Source: CAIKBL01 sp043734785 (GTDB lineage: Bacteria > Pseudomonadota > Gammaproteobacteria > Ga0077536). From it: a DNA stretch of 64,000 nucleotides. The position numbers and the translations under genes were made by a program. Shown in pieces: positions 24,932 through 34,163 of this stretch. The notes beneath the pieces are model-generated. The model did not search any database, was not told where the DNA came from, and worked only from the letters and a program-made list of their open reading frames with translations. The stretch is from assembly GCA_043734785.1 (NCBI GenBank), contig JAYTEX010000175.1:1-64000 (forward strand). The letters run 5' to 3'. The stretch's first letter is position 1. Each line of letters begins with the position of its first letter.

Positions 24932-26242
24932 TCAACGCGCGCCAGTATTTAGCGCGCTAGGTTCAAAATCCTTCTGATCAACCCCTTTCGGATTGGTGAT
25001 GGTGACCATCTGCAAGGTCGTGCAGTGTTTGTTCTGCAGATCGATGGCCGCAGAAGAATCCAGCATCGGCACCCCACTGCCCTTATTTTCAGCCAGATGA
25101 TAATCCGGGTGCGCCACGCCAGCCATCAGCAACTTCCAGAGCACCCCACCGCGGTCGTAGACCTTGCTGAAGATCGGCATGCTGGTTTGCGCATCCACAT
25201 AGAAAACACGCTTGGATAACGGATGATCATCGCGCCGCGGCTTGCCTTCGAGAATATAGGCACGGCGTAACTGCCAGGTCACCTTCGGGAAACAACCGGA
25301 TTGGCCGGTGAAATCGACAAAGTGGTAATCGTAGTGCCGCGCCTTGCGGGGGGAATGTTCAAGCAGATCGTGCCGGTACATCGGCAGCAGAATATAGGTA
25401 GCACCGCGGAACGACCATTCCATGTCTTTCAAACGTCCGGAGTAGCCTAGAAAATCTTCGATCATGAGGTCGCTACCCAGGAAGGAATCGGTGCGCGCGG
25501 TGGTCGCCACTCGACGCACTCGGCGCAGATTCGGCACGTACATCCAACCCTGTTCCTCGGCGTTGTCATCACTGTTGTAGTAAATGAGTAGCTTGGTGCC
25601 TTCGACATCGGTCGGATCTTCTGCTTCCAAGGTGATAGCGCTGTAGATGGCGTAGGGGTTCCTTTCGAATGCGGGGAGCGGTTCGTTCACATGCCGGAAC
25701 ATGTACCGCATGCCCTGCGCATTGAAGGTCAAGGTGCGTTCTATGCTCTGGCTGTGCATGTCGCGATAGTCCCAATACATCTCAGGAATCGTCACACTGT
25801 CCGCGCCAAAGGCATAGCGCATGTTCCAGGCGAGGCGCTCGCCGGCACGCGGATCATCAACGCTCAATTCGCCCGGAAACGGTCGCCCGGCGGTGTAGTT
25901 CAAGATCTCACTAGGCTTCGAGCCAAGCGTCGTCTGGCCCTCATACTGCTGGGTCGCGGTCACAAAATTCGGATGCGGATCGAAGGACAGCGGCTCACCG
26001 ACGGTGATGGTGTACCAGCCTTGCGCGATGAGATCCGCCAAGTCTGGATCGAGCACCTGCCGATACTGATCCAGACCTTCGGCGCTGATCACGGTGCCAG
26101 GCGGCGGCGAAAGCTCCTGGATTTGGACGAGATCAAGATCGAAATCGCCTGCCAGCGCCGGGATCGTCAACGCCACAAGCATCAAACCGGAAATGAGGTG
26201 GACCATGTTGGACCGGGATCGGGAGGAAGAACTTAAGGCCAT
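24932..26242 (-). CDS. DUF1329 outer-envelope protein, paralogue 1
   Basis: 436 residues from the ATG at 26242, which has an AGAAGAG ribosome site; the upstream Met adds a non-signal extension. A signal peptide follows (LISGLMLVALTIPALAG). The mature protein has the LolA-like DUF1329 pattern: NYTAGRPFPG, GWMYVPNLRRVRRV, TDSFLGSDLMIEDFLGYSGR and WKLLMAGVAHPDY. DUF1329 proteins are exported beta-rich proteins usually co-located with DUF1302 porin-like proteins and RND/MMPL transporters in hydrophobic-compound catabolism. A lipid or substrate carrier role is inferred. Confidence 0.88.
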   Translation of the reverse strand: MALSSSSRSRSNMVHLISGLMLVALTIPALAGDFDLDLVQIQELSPPPGTVISAEGLDQYRQVLDPDLADLIAQGWYTITVGEPLSFDPHPNFVTATQQYEGQTTLGSKPSEILNYTAGRPFPGELSVDDPRAGERLAWNMRYAFGADSVTIPEMYWDYRDMHSQSIERTLTFNAQGMRYMFRHVNEPLPAFERNPYAIYSAITLEAEDPTDVEGTKLLIYYNSDDNAEEQGWMYVPNLRRVRRVATTARTDSFLGSDLMIEDFLGYSGRLKDMEWSFRGATYILLPMYRHDLLEHSPRKARHYDYHFVDFTGQSGCFPKVTWQLRRAYILEGKPRRDDHPLSKRVFYVDAQTSMPIFSKVYDRGGVLWKLLMAGVAHPDYHLAENKGSGVPMLDSSAAIDLQNKHCTTLQMVTITNPKGVDQKDFEPSALNTGAR

Positions 26243-26326
26243 GGATGAATTTTCTCTTCTGAATTGCCACGTCGCTGCGTCAACGAGGGAGAGTCGACCA
26301 TTCGCGCGCAGCGCCACCTCCAGACG

Positions 26327-26932
26327 TTACAACGCCAGCGAGGACAATGAATAAAACTTTTTAATCGCAGGCAAGGCCAAGGTCAAGGACGCCATCATCA
26401 GCGAATGCATCGGGCGCCCTTGTTCAATACATTGCAGAAAATCCTGCACATCGACGAGTTCAACTTCAAGATCTTCGTAGGTGTCCAGTTTGGGTTCGGC
26501 CACCTTACGACAACCCGTGCCCAGAAACACATGCATCCGGTTGTCTTGTAACCCGGGGTTCGGATAGTGGTGGCCGAGGTAGGTCAGCCGGCTCACGCCA
26601 TATCCCGTTTCTTCCATGAGTTCGCGGCGCGCCGCGCTCTCGGGGGTCTCATCTTTGTTCTCTGGGTCGAGCGTGCCACCGGGAAACTCGTAGAAGCGCC
26701 GTTTGGCGGCGTGACGGTATTGATTGACCAGCACAATCTTGCCGTCGTCCGTGAGTGCGACCACATTCGCCCAGTCGACGAACTCCATGACGTAGTACGC
26801 CGGCATGATCCGTTCGTTCGGAAGCGCGCAGCGATCTTTGCGGAAACGGAAATACGGATGGCTGAACAATTCGTCCGAACTCAAAACCTCCCAGGAGGTC
26901 AGGCGCTGTTTCGGATCTGGGGTATCAGTCAT
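26327..26932 (-). CDS. NUDIX hydrolase (ADP-ribose pyrophosphatase-like)
   Basis: 201 residues from the ATG at 26932. The Nudix box is AARRELMEETGY with its upstream Gly in EFPGGTLDP; the loop between the Gly and the first box Glu is three residues longer than the standard GX5E. YRHAAKRRFYEFPGG is the usual ADP-ribose-pyrophosphatase-type lead-in. It cleaves a nucleoside diphosphate linked to another moiety. It is set between a DUF1329 gene and the HEAT protein, probably by chance of gene order. Confidence 0.88.
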   Translation of the reverse strand: MTDTPDPKQRLTSWEVLSSDELFSHPYFRFRKDRCALPNERIMPAYYVMEFVDWANVVALTDDGKIVLVNQYRHAAKRRFYEFPGGTLDPENKDETPESAARRELMEETGYGVSRLTYLGHHYPNPGLQDNRMHVFLGTGCRKVAEPKLDTYEDLEVELVDVQDFLQCIEQGRPMHSLMMASLTLALPAIKKFYSLSSLAL

Positions 26933-26980
26933 GGTGATCCTATACAAGGTTGTTCAGCAACGGGTTCTGCGCGGGCGAGA

Positions 26981-28138
26981 TCAGGTTTCAACACCACCGA
27001 CGAAGTTTCCGTCCGCTGAGTGGATGATAGCCCATGCAGCCATGGTGCGAATCCCTGGGTTCTGATCTTTAAGGAAAGTGCTGAGTTCAGGCACGGTCGA
27101 GGCGTCGCGTCGGTGGCCTATTAGCCATAAGGTCTGCAGGCGAACATCGGCATCCGTGTGCGCCAGTCCCCACTGATAAAGAAACCCGGCATCCCCACCG
27201 TTCCAGCCCCAGGATTCAAGCAGTCGCGTCGCTGTATCAGCCGGCAACGGGCAGCAGGTAATCAGGGTTTTAGTCACCTCGCGCGCTACCGCGAGCGGCA
27301 GGCGCCGAATCGCGCCAGCCATGACCGTCGCCTCCAGCGGCTTGCCATACGCGATTACGTTAATGAGCTTGGCGATCGCCACGTCGTCCTTAAGACCCGC
27401 GCTGCTGGCGATGGCAGCCAGCTTTACTCTACCGTCGAGGTCCTCGCTCGCCATCTGCGTGAGCGCGGCTTTAGAGGCAGCCGTATCGATGTGGCCCAGG
27501 GACGCCGCCGCGACTTCGCGTTCATCACTGGTCTCGCCTGCATGCGCGATTGCGATGACCTCGCGCCCTATTTCGGCGCCATGGCCGTTCGAGGCCAGGG
27601 CGTAATAACCATAGGCACGAACGGTGGGCATTTCTTGTGGATTATCGGTGATGCGATGGACCGCTGCGTTGACCTCGTCGGTGTCGATCGTCGAGAGGGC
27701 TTGCAATGCGTTCTTTCGGACGTAGGCCTTATCCGAGGACAGTGCCTCAATAAGCACATCTTCGAGATCCCCGCGCGGCGTCGCCGCAAGAGATTCGATC
27801 ATCAGGGTCAAGGTCACGCTGTCCTGCTCGGCCACCCGCATGATCATATCGACCCCGTTCGGATGGTTCGTGCTGAGCAGGGTGTCGATCGCCGAGCGCT
27901 TGATCACGAAATCATTCGATGCCGCATACTTGGCCAACAGATCTAACGCTGCTTTGTCGCCGGTCTCCACCAGCGCACCCGCCGCGAGGATCTGGTCGTA
28001 CACATCCTCGGAGGTGAGCTGACTGCGCGCCACGCGGATCGCGTCGTGGAGGGCGGTATCCGTTGGCGGCCGCTCATTCGCGCGGAGCGATCCGCTGATC
28101 AAGATGCTTAGAAGCAGGACTGCAGCGATTTTTTTCAT
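26981..28138 (-). CDS. Exported HEAT-repeat protein
   Basis: 385 residues. Signal peptide MKKIAAVLLLSILISGSLRA, then a mature protein of consecutive ~30-residue helical pairs of HEAT type (for example AALDLLAKYAASNDFVIKRS, RGDLEDVLIEALSSDKAYVR, NALQALSTID, REVAAASLGHID). The scaffold is periplasmic and would hold a partner protein. It is near the DUF1329/DUF1302 genes, suggesting an envelope complex; this is inference. An intrinsic terminator at 28256 separates it from the DUF1302-DUF1329 unit upstream. Confidence 0.8.
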   Translation of the reverse strand: MKKIAAVLLLSILISGSLRANERPPTDTALHDAIRVARSQLTSEDVYDQILAAGALVETGDKAALDLLAKYAASNDFVIKRSAIDTLLSTNHPNGVDMIMRVAEQDSVTLTLMIESLAATPRGDLEDVLIEALSSDKAYVRKNALQALSTIDTDEVNAAVHRITDNPQEMPTVRAYGYYALASNGHGAEIGREVIAIAHAGETSDEREVAAASLGHIDTAASKAALTQMASEDLDGRVKLAAIASSAGLKDDVAIAKLINVIAYGKPLEATVMAGAIRRLPLAVAREVTKTLITCCPLPADTATRLLESWGWNGGDAGFLYQWGLAHTDADVRLQTLWLIGHRRDASTVPELSTFLKDQNPGIRTMAAWAIIHSADGNFVGGVET

Positions 28139-28255
28139 AGCGGGTTTCCAGCAAATTAAAAGAATCTGTGCCCGTTAGAGCCCCTCTCGAGACACTCGTT
28201 CCCCCTGCCTAGTACCGTCACCGAGAAAGCCTTGCCTTTATGCACAGTAGGCTCC

Positions 28256-28282
28256 ATAAAAAACGGGCCGCTGATGCGGCCC
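28256..28282 (-). terminator. Intrinsic terminator after the DUF1302-DUF1329 unit
   Basis: Read on the minus strand: GGGCCGC, loop ATCA, GCGGCCC, then G and a run of six T. It lies 40 bases after the stop of the DUF1329 gene at 28322 and is a textbook rho-independent terminator. Confidence 0.9.
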
Positions 28283-28321
28283 GCCTATTAAACAACGCAA
28301 TCTAGGTGAGGAGCAAACCGC

Positions 28322-29698
28322 TTAGCGGCCTTCCGTCAGATAGTTCACATCAAGGGTCTTCTTCACATCCTTCAGCTCGGTGTCGGGATTGGCGATTCCA
28401 CGGCAGGGCACCAAGGTGCCGCGATTGTTCTGGAGGTCGATCACATTGATGCTCTGGAAGGAGCTAACCTTCAGACCATCCGGCGTTGGGACGCCGCCAA
28501 AGTCGCCCGTCGCTTGCGCCTTGAACTGCGGATCGTCGGTGAACGCCTTCGTCAACTGCCACACCTTCCACAGCACGTTGGCCTTGTCGTAGCTGTTGGC
28601 GTAATAGCATTCACCCGATTCACGATCAGCCGTCAGGAACTTCTGCGAATATGGGTGGCTAGAACGTTTCGGCGTTTGCTTGATGATGTCCACTTTGCGC
28701 AGCGCCCAATCGTCCAGCGGGATCCAGCCATTCGGGCCGTAGTAGATCGTGTGCGTGTTGCGCGATCGGGCTACCGCCAGCATGTTGGCGGTCCCCACAT
28801 ATTCCCACTCGTGCTCTAGCGGGCGACCGTTGAAGCAATAAAAATCTTCAAGGGTGTGGTCCGTACCGAGTAGCGAGTCGGATTTCACTTCCACCGAGAT
28901 ACGGCGGACTCGACGCAGGCTTGGAATGTACGCCCAGGAATCGTCTGATTTGCGCGGATCATCATAGCGCAGGATGAGGAACGCGGTGCCGGCAATGTCG
29001 AAGGGTGCGGTGAAGCCCGTGTATTCACGGAATTCAGTGTTCTTGGCAAAGCCTTCGCCGTTGTTCACTTTATAACCGGTTTCCGGCAGGTCGGAACGAT
29101 GTGAAAACATCACCCGCTGGTAGGGGCCGGTCAGCACACGCTCAAAGCTGCCACCGCCGGTATAGAACGACGCGTATTTACCGCCCTGGTCAGTCATGAC
29201 GTCATGACCTGAATGCTCGCCGCCTGCGCGGACCCACACCCAGTGTATTTCACCGACGCGTATGCCATCGTTTTGCCAGCGGAAATTAAAGTTCCACGCC
29301 ATCTTCGAGCCGTCTTCCTTGCTGCCCGGCGTGAAAGTGGCCGGGTCAAATGGACGACCGGCGGTGTAGTTTTCCATGGCGCCGTCAGCAGCAATGGTGG
29401 CCTGACCCGCGAATTTTTCGGTCGCCGCTTTGTAGACGTCTGGCGGCGAAATGTCGCCCGCGTCCTTGATCTTCATGTCCATGCCTTCGAAGATCACTTG
29501 GTCGGCTAATTCGGGCGGAATGAAGGGGCGGATCAGATCAGCCTTATCGAAGGTGATGGTATCCCCATCAATAAACTGAGGGGTCGCGCCCTCGTTAGCC
29601 TTGACCCAGGCCAGGAAGTCTTCAGGGGTCGCCGCGCCGGCCACCAGCGGTTGCGCGGCAATCGCGGCCATTACGGCGCAGCGGATAGATTTATGCAT
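28322..29698 (-). CDS. DUF1329 outer-envelope protein, paralogue 2
   Basis: 458 residues with a signal peptide (AVMAAIAAQPLVAGAAT). The DUF1329 pattern is complete: NYTAGRPFDPATF, SWAYIPSLRRVRRI, DSLLGTDHTLEDFYCFNGRP, WKVWQLTKAFTDDPQFKAQ. It is about a third identical by eye to the protein at 24932-26242. It is the distal gene of a two-gene unit with DUF1302 at 29786-32041, and a 16 bp perfect hairpin sits between them. The pair is a familiar arrangement in aromatic and steroid degraders. AGGAG ribosome site is present. Confidence 0.92.
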   Translation of the reverse strand: MHKSIRCAVMAAIAAQPLVAGAATPEDFLAWVKANEGATPQFIDGDTITFDKADLIRPFIPPELADQVIFEGMDMKIKDAGDISPPDVYKAATEKFAGQATIAADGAMENYTAGRPFDPATFTPGSKEDGSKMAWNFNFRWQNDGIRVGEIHWVWVRAGGEHSGHDVMTDQGGKYASFYTGGGSFERVLTGPYQRVMFSHRSDLPETGYKVNNGEGFAKNTEFREYTGFTAPFDIAGTAFLILRYDDPRKSDDSWAYIPSLRRVRRISVEVKSDSLLGTDHTLEDFYCFNGRPLEHEWEYVGTANMLAVARSRNTHTIYYGPNGWIPLDDWALRKVDIIKQTPKRSSHPYSQKFLTADRESGECYYANSYDKANVLWKVWQLTKAFTDDPQFKAQATGDFGGVPTPDGLKVSSFQSINVIDLQNNRGTLVPCRGIANPDTELKDVKKTLDVNYLTEGR

Positions 29699-29731
29699 AG
29701 TAAGCTCCTCGCTCTCTCCTAGCTATTGAGT

Positions 29732-29767
29732 GCCCCTCCAGCTGGAATAAGTTCCAGCTGGAGGGGC
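29732..29767. promoter_or_regulatory. Perfect 16 bp intercistronic hairpin
   Basis: GCCCCTCCAGCTGGAA (29732-29747) is followed by a four-base loop TAAG and its exact complement TTCCAGCTGGAGGGGC (29752-29767). On the transcript of the minus-strand unit it lies between DUF1302 and DUF1329. No T run follows, so it is not a plain terminator. It probably stabilises the upstream message or uncouples the amounts of the two proteins. Confidence 0.8.
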
Positions 29768-29785
29768 GCGTGATATATCTCGTTC

Positions 29786-32041
29786 CTAGAACTGATACTT
29801 CAGTTGGAAAAATAACTCGTCGTTGTTACGCAGCGCACCGATGCCTTCGCGTGCCACACCGAATACCGATTGCTGCGCAAAAGTGTCATTGCCACTGCCT
29901 TTGCCGCCCTGGATGGGTACCACAAATGTGGAGAACGGACCGGAATCATGCCGGAAGTTCTCGTTGCCACCCCAAATGGTGTGGAGACCACCCTTGATGG
30001 ACCAGTGGTTATCAATCTTCCACTCGGTGTTGAAGCCGGCCACCCAGGAGTTTGAGGCCTCTTCCCACACCAGGAAGCCGATCGGGGTCACCCGATCGCG
30101 CATGTAGTTGGCGATGAAGAAGAAGGTGGCGATGAAGTTGTGCTCATCGGTATAGAAACCGGTGTGCTTGTCCCCTTCATGATCGATGTACCAAGTGTCG
30201 AAGAGCTGGGTAGACAGGAAGAAGGTCCGGTTCTTGTTCAGCCATTTGATCCAGGTGGGACGGTCAATACCGATCGACCAACGCATCACGTCGCTTTCAT
30301 CTACCCAGTTAGCCTTGCGCGTGTTGTTCACGAGCTCGTCCAGGGTAATCGAAGATTCGACGCGAAGTACGGTGCCGGTAAGGCTTTCGAAGTAGTCGAA
30401 AGACATGCCGGTGGTATTCGAACGCTTGTACTGGATGTCTGTCTGGCCGCCGAGCACTGAAAAGTTCTGAGCTCCGCCTGTCCAGAAAAGGCTCGCATCA
30501 TTTTGCGCAATGGCCTGTCGTGCCAAGGCTCCGCCCGCCGTATTGTTCTGGGCGATCGTATTGATTGCGTCCTGGGGATCCATCACTCGAATGGGGATAT
30601 TCCCCTGGGCTGGATTCGCCCGCATTTCTGCCAGACCGAAGATCAACGCGTCATTGGCGGCGCCCACGTTTCCGTTAAATCCGCTGACAGCATTCACGTT
30701 CACACTGTGGAAACGGAAGATCGGAGTGTCCTGATAACCGTTGTAGTTCGTAAATGCAAAATGCACTTCACTCAAACGAAACTCCCAACGGACGCCGCCT
30801 TCAGTGTGGTCAAAGGACCAATCCGGGCGATCTTCCAGATTCAACCCGACGGGCTGGCCGAAACCAGACGGCAAACGGGGATCGTTCGGACCTTGGGCGC
30901 CGCAGATATCGGCTGCCGTAACACCAGGTAGATTAACCGAGTTCACCCCTAAGCAAGGTTCCACCGAGAAGAACGTATTGAACGCCGCGAAGGTCGATTT
31001 TTCCTTGGCGAACGGATGTGCCCAACCGGCGCCCGGATTGCCTAAGCCGACCGGTTCGAACTGATCGAAGTTCCACAGGAACTGGATCGCGTTGTCGGTG
31101 GTCGGGCCTAGGTCACCAAACTTCCATTGCGCCGAAGCCATCCATTGCGGGATGCGGATGTCCTCAAAGGAGTCAAAGAAGAAATGCTGGCCGAAATCGA
31201 CCGGATTAACGATATCTTGCAGACGGAAGAAGTCCGTCTTCCCCCACACGATTTGCTGCTTGCCGACGCGGAACCACCAGTCGCCCACCGTCGCGTCCGC
31301 GTAGAGTTCGCGAAACGGATAGATGCGGCGGTTGGAGTCCGTGTTGTTCATCGCAACGTCCAACGGATCGTTATCGACATTCAAACAGCGCGTGCAGTCG
31401 AGTTCCATGCCACTCGTGACGGACACGACCGGGAAGCCCGATTGGCCGGCACCGCCAGGGTTAAACGCGGTGGCTGTACTGAATTTCGAGCCATTTGCCG
31501 CTCGACCGAAAATGGCCTCGAAATTTCCCGACAACCAAGCCTCGTTCTGCAGTCCCTGGGTCACAATCTTCGAGATACCGCCAGTACTGAATTGTGCGTG
31601 GCCGTCAGACGCCGTCACACCGGTTGAGCCCAGCAGATAGTCAAAGCCACCAAACCCAACCGGATCGTTCTGAAAGTTGAAGGTGTTCCCGAGGTAGGAA
31701 GGCTTAGTGCCCCCGCGACCCCGATCGCCACTTAAGGAATCACCATAGTAATAAGCGGCATCGAATTCGGGCCGCACCACAGTGACGAACGATAAGGTAT
31801 CGAACACACCAACATCCGTGTAATTCGCGGACGCCTCGATCTGGAGGCGTTGAATCCACTGATTCAGGTACTGATCGCCATTACCGACGGTCGCGCGTGC
31901 CTCACTCGAAATGAACCCGTTAATTTCAACTTCACCACCAAGCGCATCGATCGTGATACGCGCTTCCGCCGGCGTGCTCACCACGAGCGCCGAGGTCAAC
32001 GCGTAAGCGCCAATTGATAGAGCGCGTAAAGTGCGTTTCAT
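29786..32041 (-). CDS. DUF1302 outer-membrane porin-like protein
   Basis: 751 residues from the ATG at 32041 (GGGAGA site upstream). Signal peptide (LRALSIGAYALTSALVVSTPAEA), then a long beta-strand-rich body typical of DUF1302, with TFNFQNDPVGFGGFD, WWFRVGKQQIVWGKTDFFRL, DIVNPVDFGQHFFFDSFEDI and an aromatic C-terminal residue (LKYQF) as in outer-membrane barrels. It likely forms a passage for hydrophobic substrates. It heads the unit with the DUF1329 protein at 28322-29698. The divergent region 32042-32618 separates it from the LLM enzyme. Confidence 0.92.
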   Translation of the reverse strand: MKRTLRALSIGAYALTSALVVSTPAEARITIDALGGEVEINGFISSEARATVGNGDQYLNQWIQRLQIEASANYTDVGVFDTLSFVTVVRPEFDAAYYYGDSLSGDRGRGGTKPSYLGNTFNFQNDPVGFGGFDYLLGSTGVTASDGHAQFSTGGISKIVTQGLQNEAWLSGNFEAIFGRAANGSKFSTATAFNPGGAGQSGFPVVSVTSGMELDCTRCLNVDNDPLDVAMNNTDSNRRIYPFRELYADATVGDWWFRVGKQQIVWGKTDFFRLQDIVNPVDFGQHFFFDSFEDIRIPQWMASAQWKFGDLGPTTDNAIQFLWNFDQFEPVGLGNPGAGWAHPFAKEKSTFAAFNTFFSVEPCLGVNSVNLPGVTAADICGAQGPNDPRLPSGFGQPVGLNLEDRPDWSFDHTEGGVRWEFRLSEVHFAFTNYNGYQDTPIFRFHSVNVNAVSGFNGNVGAANDALIFGLAEMRANPAQGNIPIRVMDPQDAINTIAQNNTAGGALARQAIAQNDASLFWTGGAQNFSVLGGQTDIQYKRSNTTGMSFDYFESLTGTVLRVESSITLDELVNNTRKANWVDESDVMRWSIGIDRPTWIKWLNKNRTFFLSTQLFDTWYIDHEGDKHTGFYTDEHNFIATFFFIANYMRDRVTPIGFLVWEEASNSWVAGFNTEWKIDNHWSIKGGLHTIWGGNENFRHDSGPFSTFVVPIQGGKGSGNDTFAQQSVFGVAREGIGALRNNDELFFQLKYQF

Positions 32042-32498
32042 CGCGTTATCTCCCATAGTTTCCCCCTTCTATAACGCAGTGACCGGCCTCTCCGAGCCCA
32101 AGTCGCTGCAATCTCTCACCATTAATATGGATCGACCCTCGTGGCGAGGCTGACGAAATCGGTTGCGATCCCTCATCCCCTGCGCCGGTCGTTGGTCTCG
32201 AATTCCTGCGTGCGCGTCGTCATCACGAACCGGCACTTTCCCCCAGCCGGTCGGTTTCTGCGCATTGCCATGCACTCGGGCATGGCCTGACGAGCCTTCG
32301 GTTGCGGGTGAGTTTGCCATAGGTGTTGTATCCGGTAAACATTTTTTTCAATATCTCGCCCCTTCTACTCGATTTAGTGGTGACTTTCCAACTTTCCTAC
32401 CCTTTTTCACGTTGGCGCCGTGTCCTTATTCGTCTTCCGCGTTCAGTGCGGAACACCTGTACTCGGTTGCGGGAAGTGCGCGATGATTAGGCGTGAGC
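32042..32498. other. Intergenic region upstream of DUF1302 (no gene seen)
   Basis: About 450 bases with no credible gene; the small frames on both strands here are Arg-rich chance frames. The stretch 32330-32430 is rich in T and C. It must hold the promoter of the minus-strand DUF1302 unit and probably that of the plus-strand LLM unit. I found no convincing paired -35/-10 hexamers or operator. Confidence 0.4.
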
Positions 32499-32618
32499 GT
32501 AGAAACCTCAGTTTGAGAACGTGAGCGCGCGTATGGCTGGATTGGCGTGGGTCGTTCAAATCTGCGTCACGTTATGGGTGAGCGCCGCTACGCCGCGTGT
32601 TCAACGGGGGTTTTTAGG
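32499..32618 (+). repeat. Second repeat family, copy B, at the 5' edge of the LLM gene
   Basis: 120 bp related to 24756-24885: GTAGAAACCTCAGTTTGA at the left and TTCAACGGGGGTTTTTAGG at the right, sharing GTGAGCGCGCGTATGGCTGG and GTTCAAATCTGCGTCACGTT. It ends directly at the TTG start of the LLM gene, so the ribosome binding region of that gene is contributed by the repeat end. Confidence 0.75.
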
Positions 32619-34007
32619 TTGATAGAGATTGGTGTGTTCCACAACGGGGCGAGCGACCTGCCCCCTATCCGCACCGCGGATGGCACGGTCTGCAATGACG
32701 GCTCACTCGCCGAAGTGCATGCTGCGGCACAACGCACCATCGTCAATCAAATCCGCCAAGGCATCCTCGCGGATACCTTGGGCTTCGATTACTGGTTCCA
32801 GACCGAGCACCATTTCCAGCCGGAAGGCGCGGAGATGAGTCCGAATCCACTGGCCAGCGAAATGGCCATCGCGGCCAACACTCGCCATATCCGGCTCGGC
32901 CAGGCGGCCAACATCATCACCTGGCATCACCCCGTGCGGCTGGCGGAGATGGCGGCGATGCTGGATGTCGTGAGCGGTGGCCGAGTAGAGGTGGGGGTGG
33001 GTCGCGGCTATCAGCCTCGCGAGAACGAAGTGCTAGGCAAGCCTTACGGCTCAACCATTCAAGATCAAGAACGAAACCGGGTCGCGTTTGCCGAGGCACT
33101 GGATATTCTCATCAAGTGCTGGACAGAGCCCTCGTTCTCCCATCGCGATGAATTTTTCTCGATTCCGCCCCGCTACACGAAATGGAACCACAAGCAGACG
33201 ATCGCCTATTTCGGCATGGACAAAGTCGAGCGCAGAGTGGACGAAATCCTGAAGCTCGGCGGCCCAGACATGTATTCCGCCGGCAATCCCGTGCTTGCGA
33301 CCACCACCACGCTGAAAGAAATCAGCGTGTTTCCACAACCGCTGCAAAAACCCTACCCGCAATTGTGGGAACCGCTGACCAGCCCACGCTCCATCCATTT
33401 TGCGGCGGAAAAAGGCGTAAATGGGTATTTCATTATCGAACCCACCCCGCGCCTCAAACAGAACGTGGAACTGTATTACGAAGCGGCGGAGCAAGCCGGC
33501 TGGCCCGATCGATTAAATCGCGGCCGATTCAAGTATGGCTGGGACGCCGAGAAGCGCCGCGGCATCGTGACCTGCCGCTACATTCATCTGCTGCTGCCAG
33601 GAATGAAGCGTGAGCCCGAGCTTGCGCGCTTCAAACTGGCGCTGGAAGTGCAATGGGACTATTACGGGCCGTTTGGCTTTGCCGCCCTGCTGGCCGCGAC
33701 CGGCGATGAGTTTCTCGACCTGCGCACGAAGATCCAACCCGAATCGCTGCTGCAGAAAGAAGTCGCCTTGTTCGGCACGCCGGACGAAGTCGTGGCGCAA
33801 ATCATGCGCATCAAGGAAGACGTGGGGTATGAAGACTTCATGTTTCATTGCTGGTTCGAGCTGGCCGGCTTCAAGGGACCGGAAATCGAAGACCAGATGC
33901 GCTACTTCGCCGAGACCTGCATGCCACTCCTGCACCGCGCCTGCGGCGGGCGACCGCCACGCCGCGAGGCCTTCGAAGTGCCGTCCTTTGATGATGTGCG
34001 GCGCTGA
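32619..34007 (+). CDS. LLM-class flavin-dependent monooxygenase with reductase partner
   Basis: 462 residues if started at the TTG at 32619, giving the family-typical opening MIEIGVFHNGASDLPP. The frame extends upstream to an ATG at 32547, but that stretch lies in the repeat and is not protein-like. Signatures: GFDYWFQTEHHFQPEGAEM, IRLGQAANIITWHHPVRLAE, VSGGRVEVGVGRGYQPRENE and a C-terminal GTPDEVVAQIMRIKEDVGYE. It would use reduced flavin from the reductase at 34164. Two-component systems of this kind include type II Baeyer-Villiger and other ring-oxygenating enzymes. Confidence 0.88.
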   Translation: MIEIGVFHNGASDLPPIRTADGTVCNDGSLAEVHAAAQRTIVNQIRQGILADTLGFDYWFQTEHHFQPEGAEMSPNPLASEMAIAANTRHIRLGQAANIITWHHPVRLAEMAAMLDVVSGGRVEVGVGRGYQPRENEVLGKPYGSTIQDQERNRVAFAEALDILIKCWTEPSFSHRDEFFSIPPRYTKWNHKQTIAYFGMDKVERRVDEILKLGGPDMYSAGNPVLATTTTLKEISVFPQPLQKPYPQLWEPLTSPRSIHFAAEKGVNGYFIIEPTPRLKQNVELYYEAAEQAGWPDRLNRGRFKYGWDAEKRRGIVTCRYIHLLLPGMKREPELARFKLALEVQWDYYGPFGFAALLAATGDEFLDLRTKIQPESLLQKEVALFGTPDEVVAQIMRIKEDVGYEDFMFHCWFELAGFKGPEIEDQMRYFAETCMPLLHRACGGRPPRREAFEVPSFDDVRR

Positions 34008-34163
34008 AGCGGAAGGGTAAGACTGCGCCGGCAACAACGGCGTGGGGGCTGGAAACGCATGGCGACCTGACTGACTGAAAAGCCCCGCCGCTGCAGAGGC
34101 TAGCCAGTGGCGCCAAGGGGACTCACAATACGCGCTGCCATTCCCCTTAATGAAAGCGCATCG

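Noticed and set aside
32069..32486. Small frames on both strands upstream of DUF1302 as genes
   Set aside because: They are Arg/Pro-rich, overlap each other and have no ribosome site; they look like chance frames.
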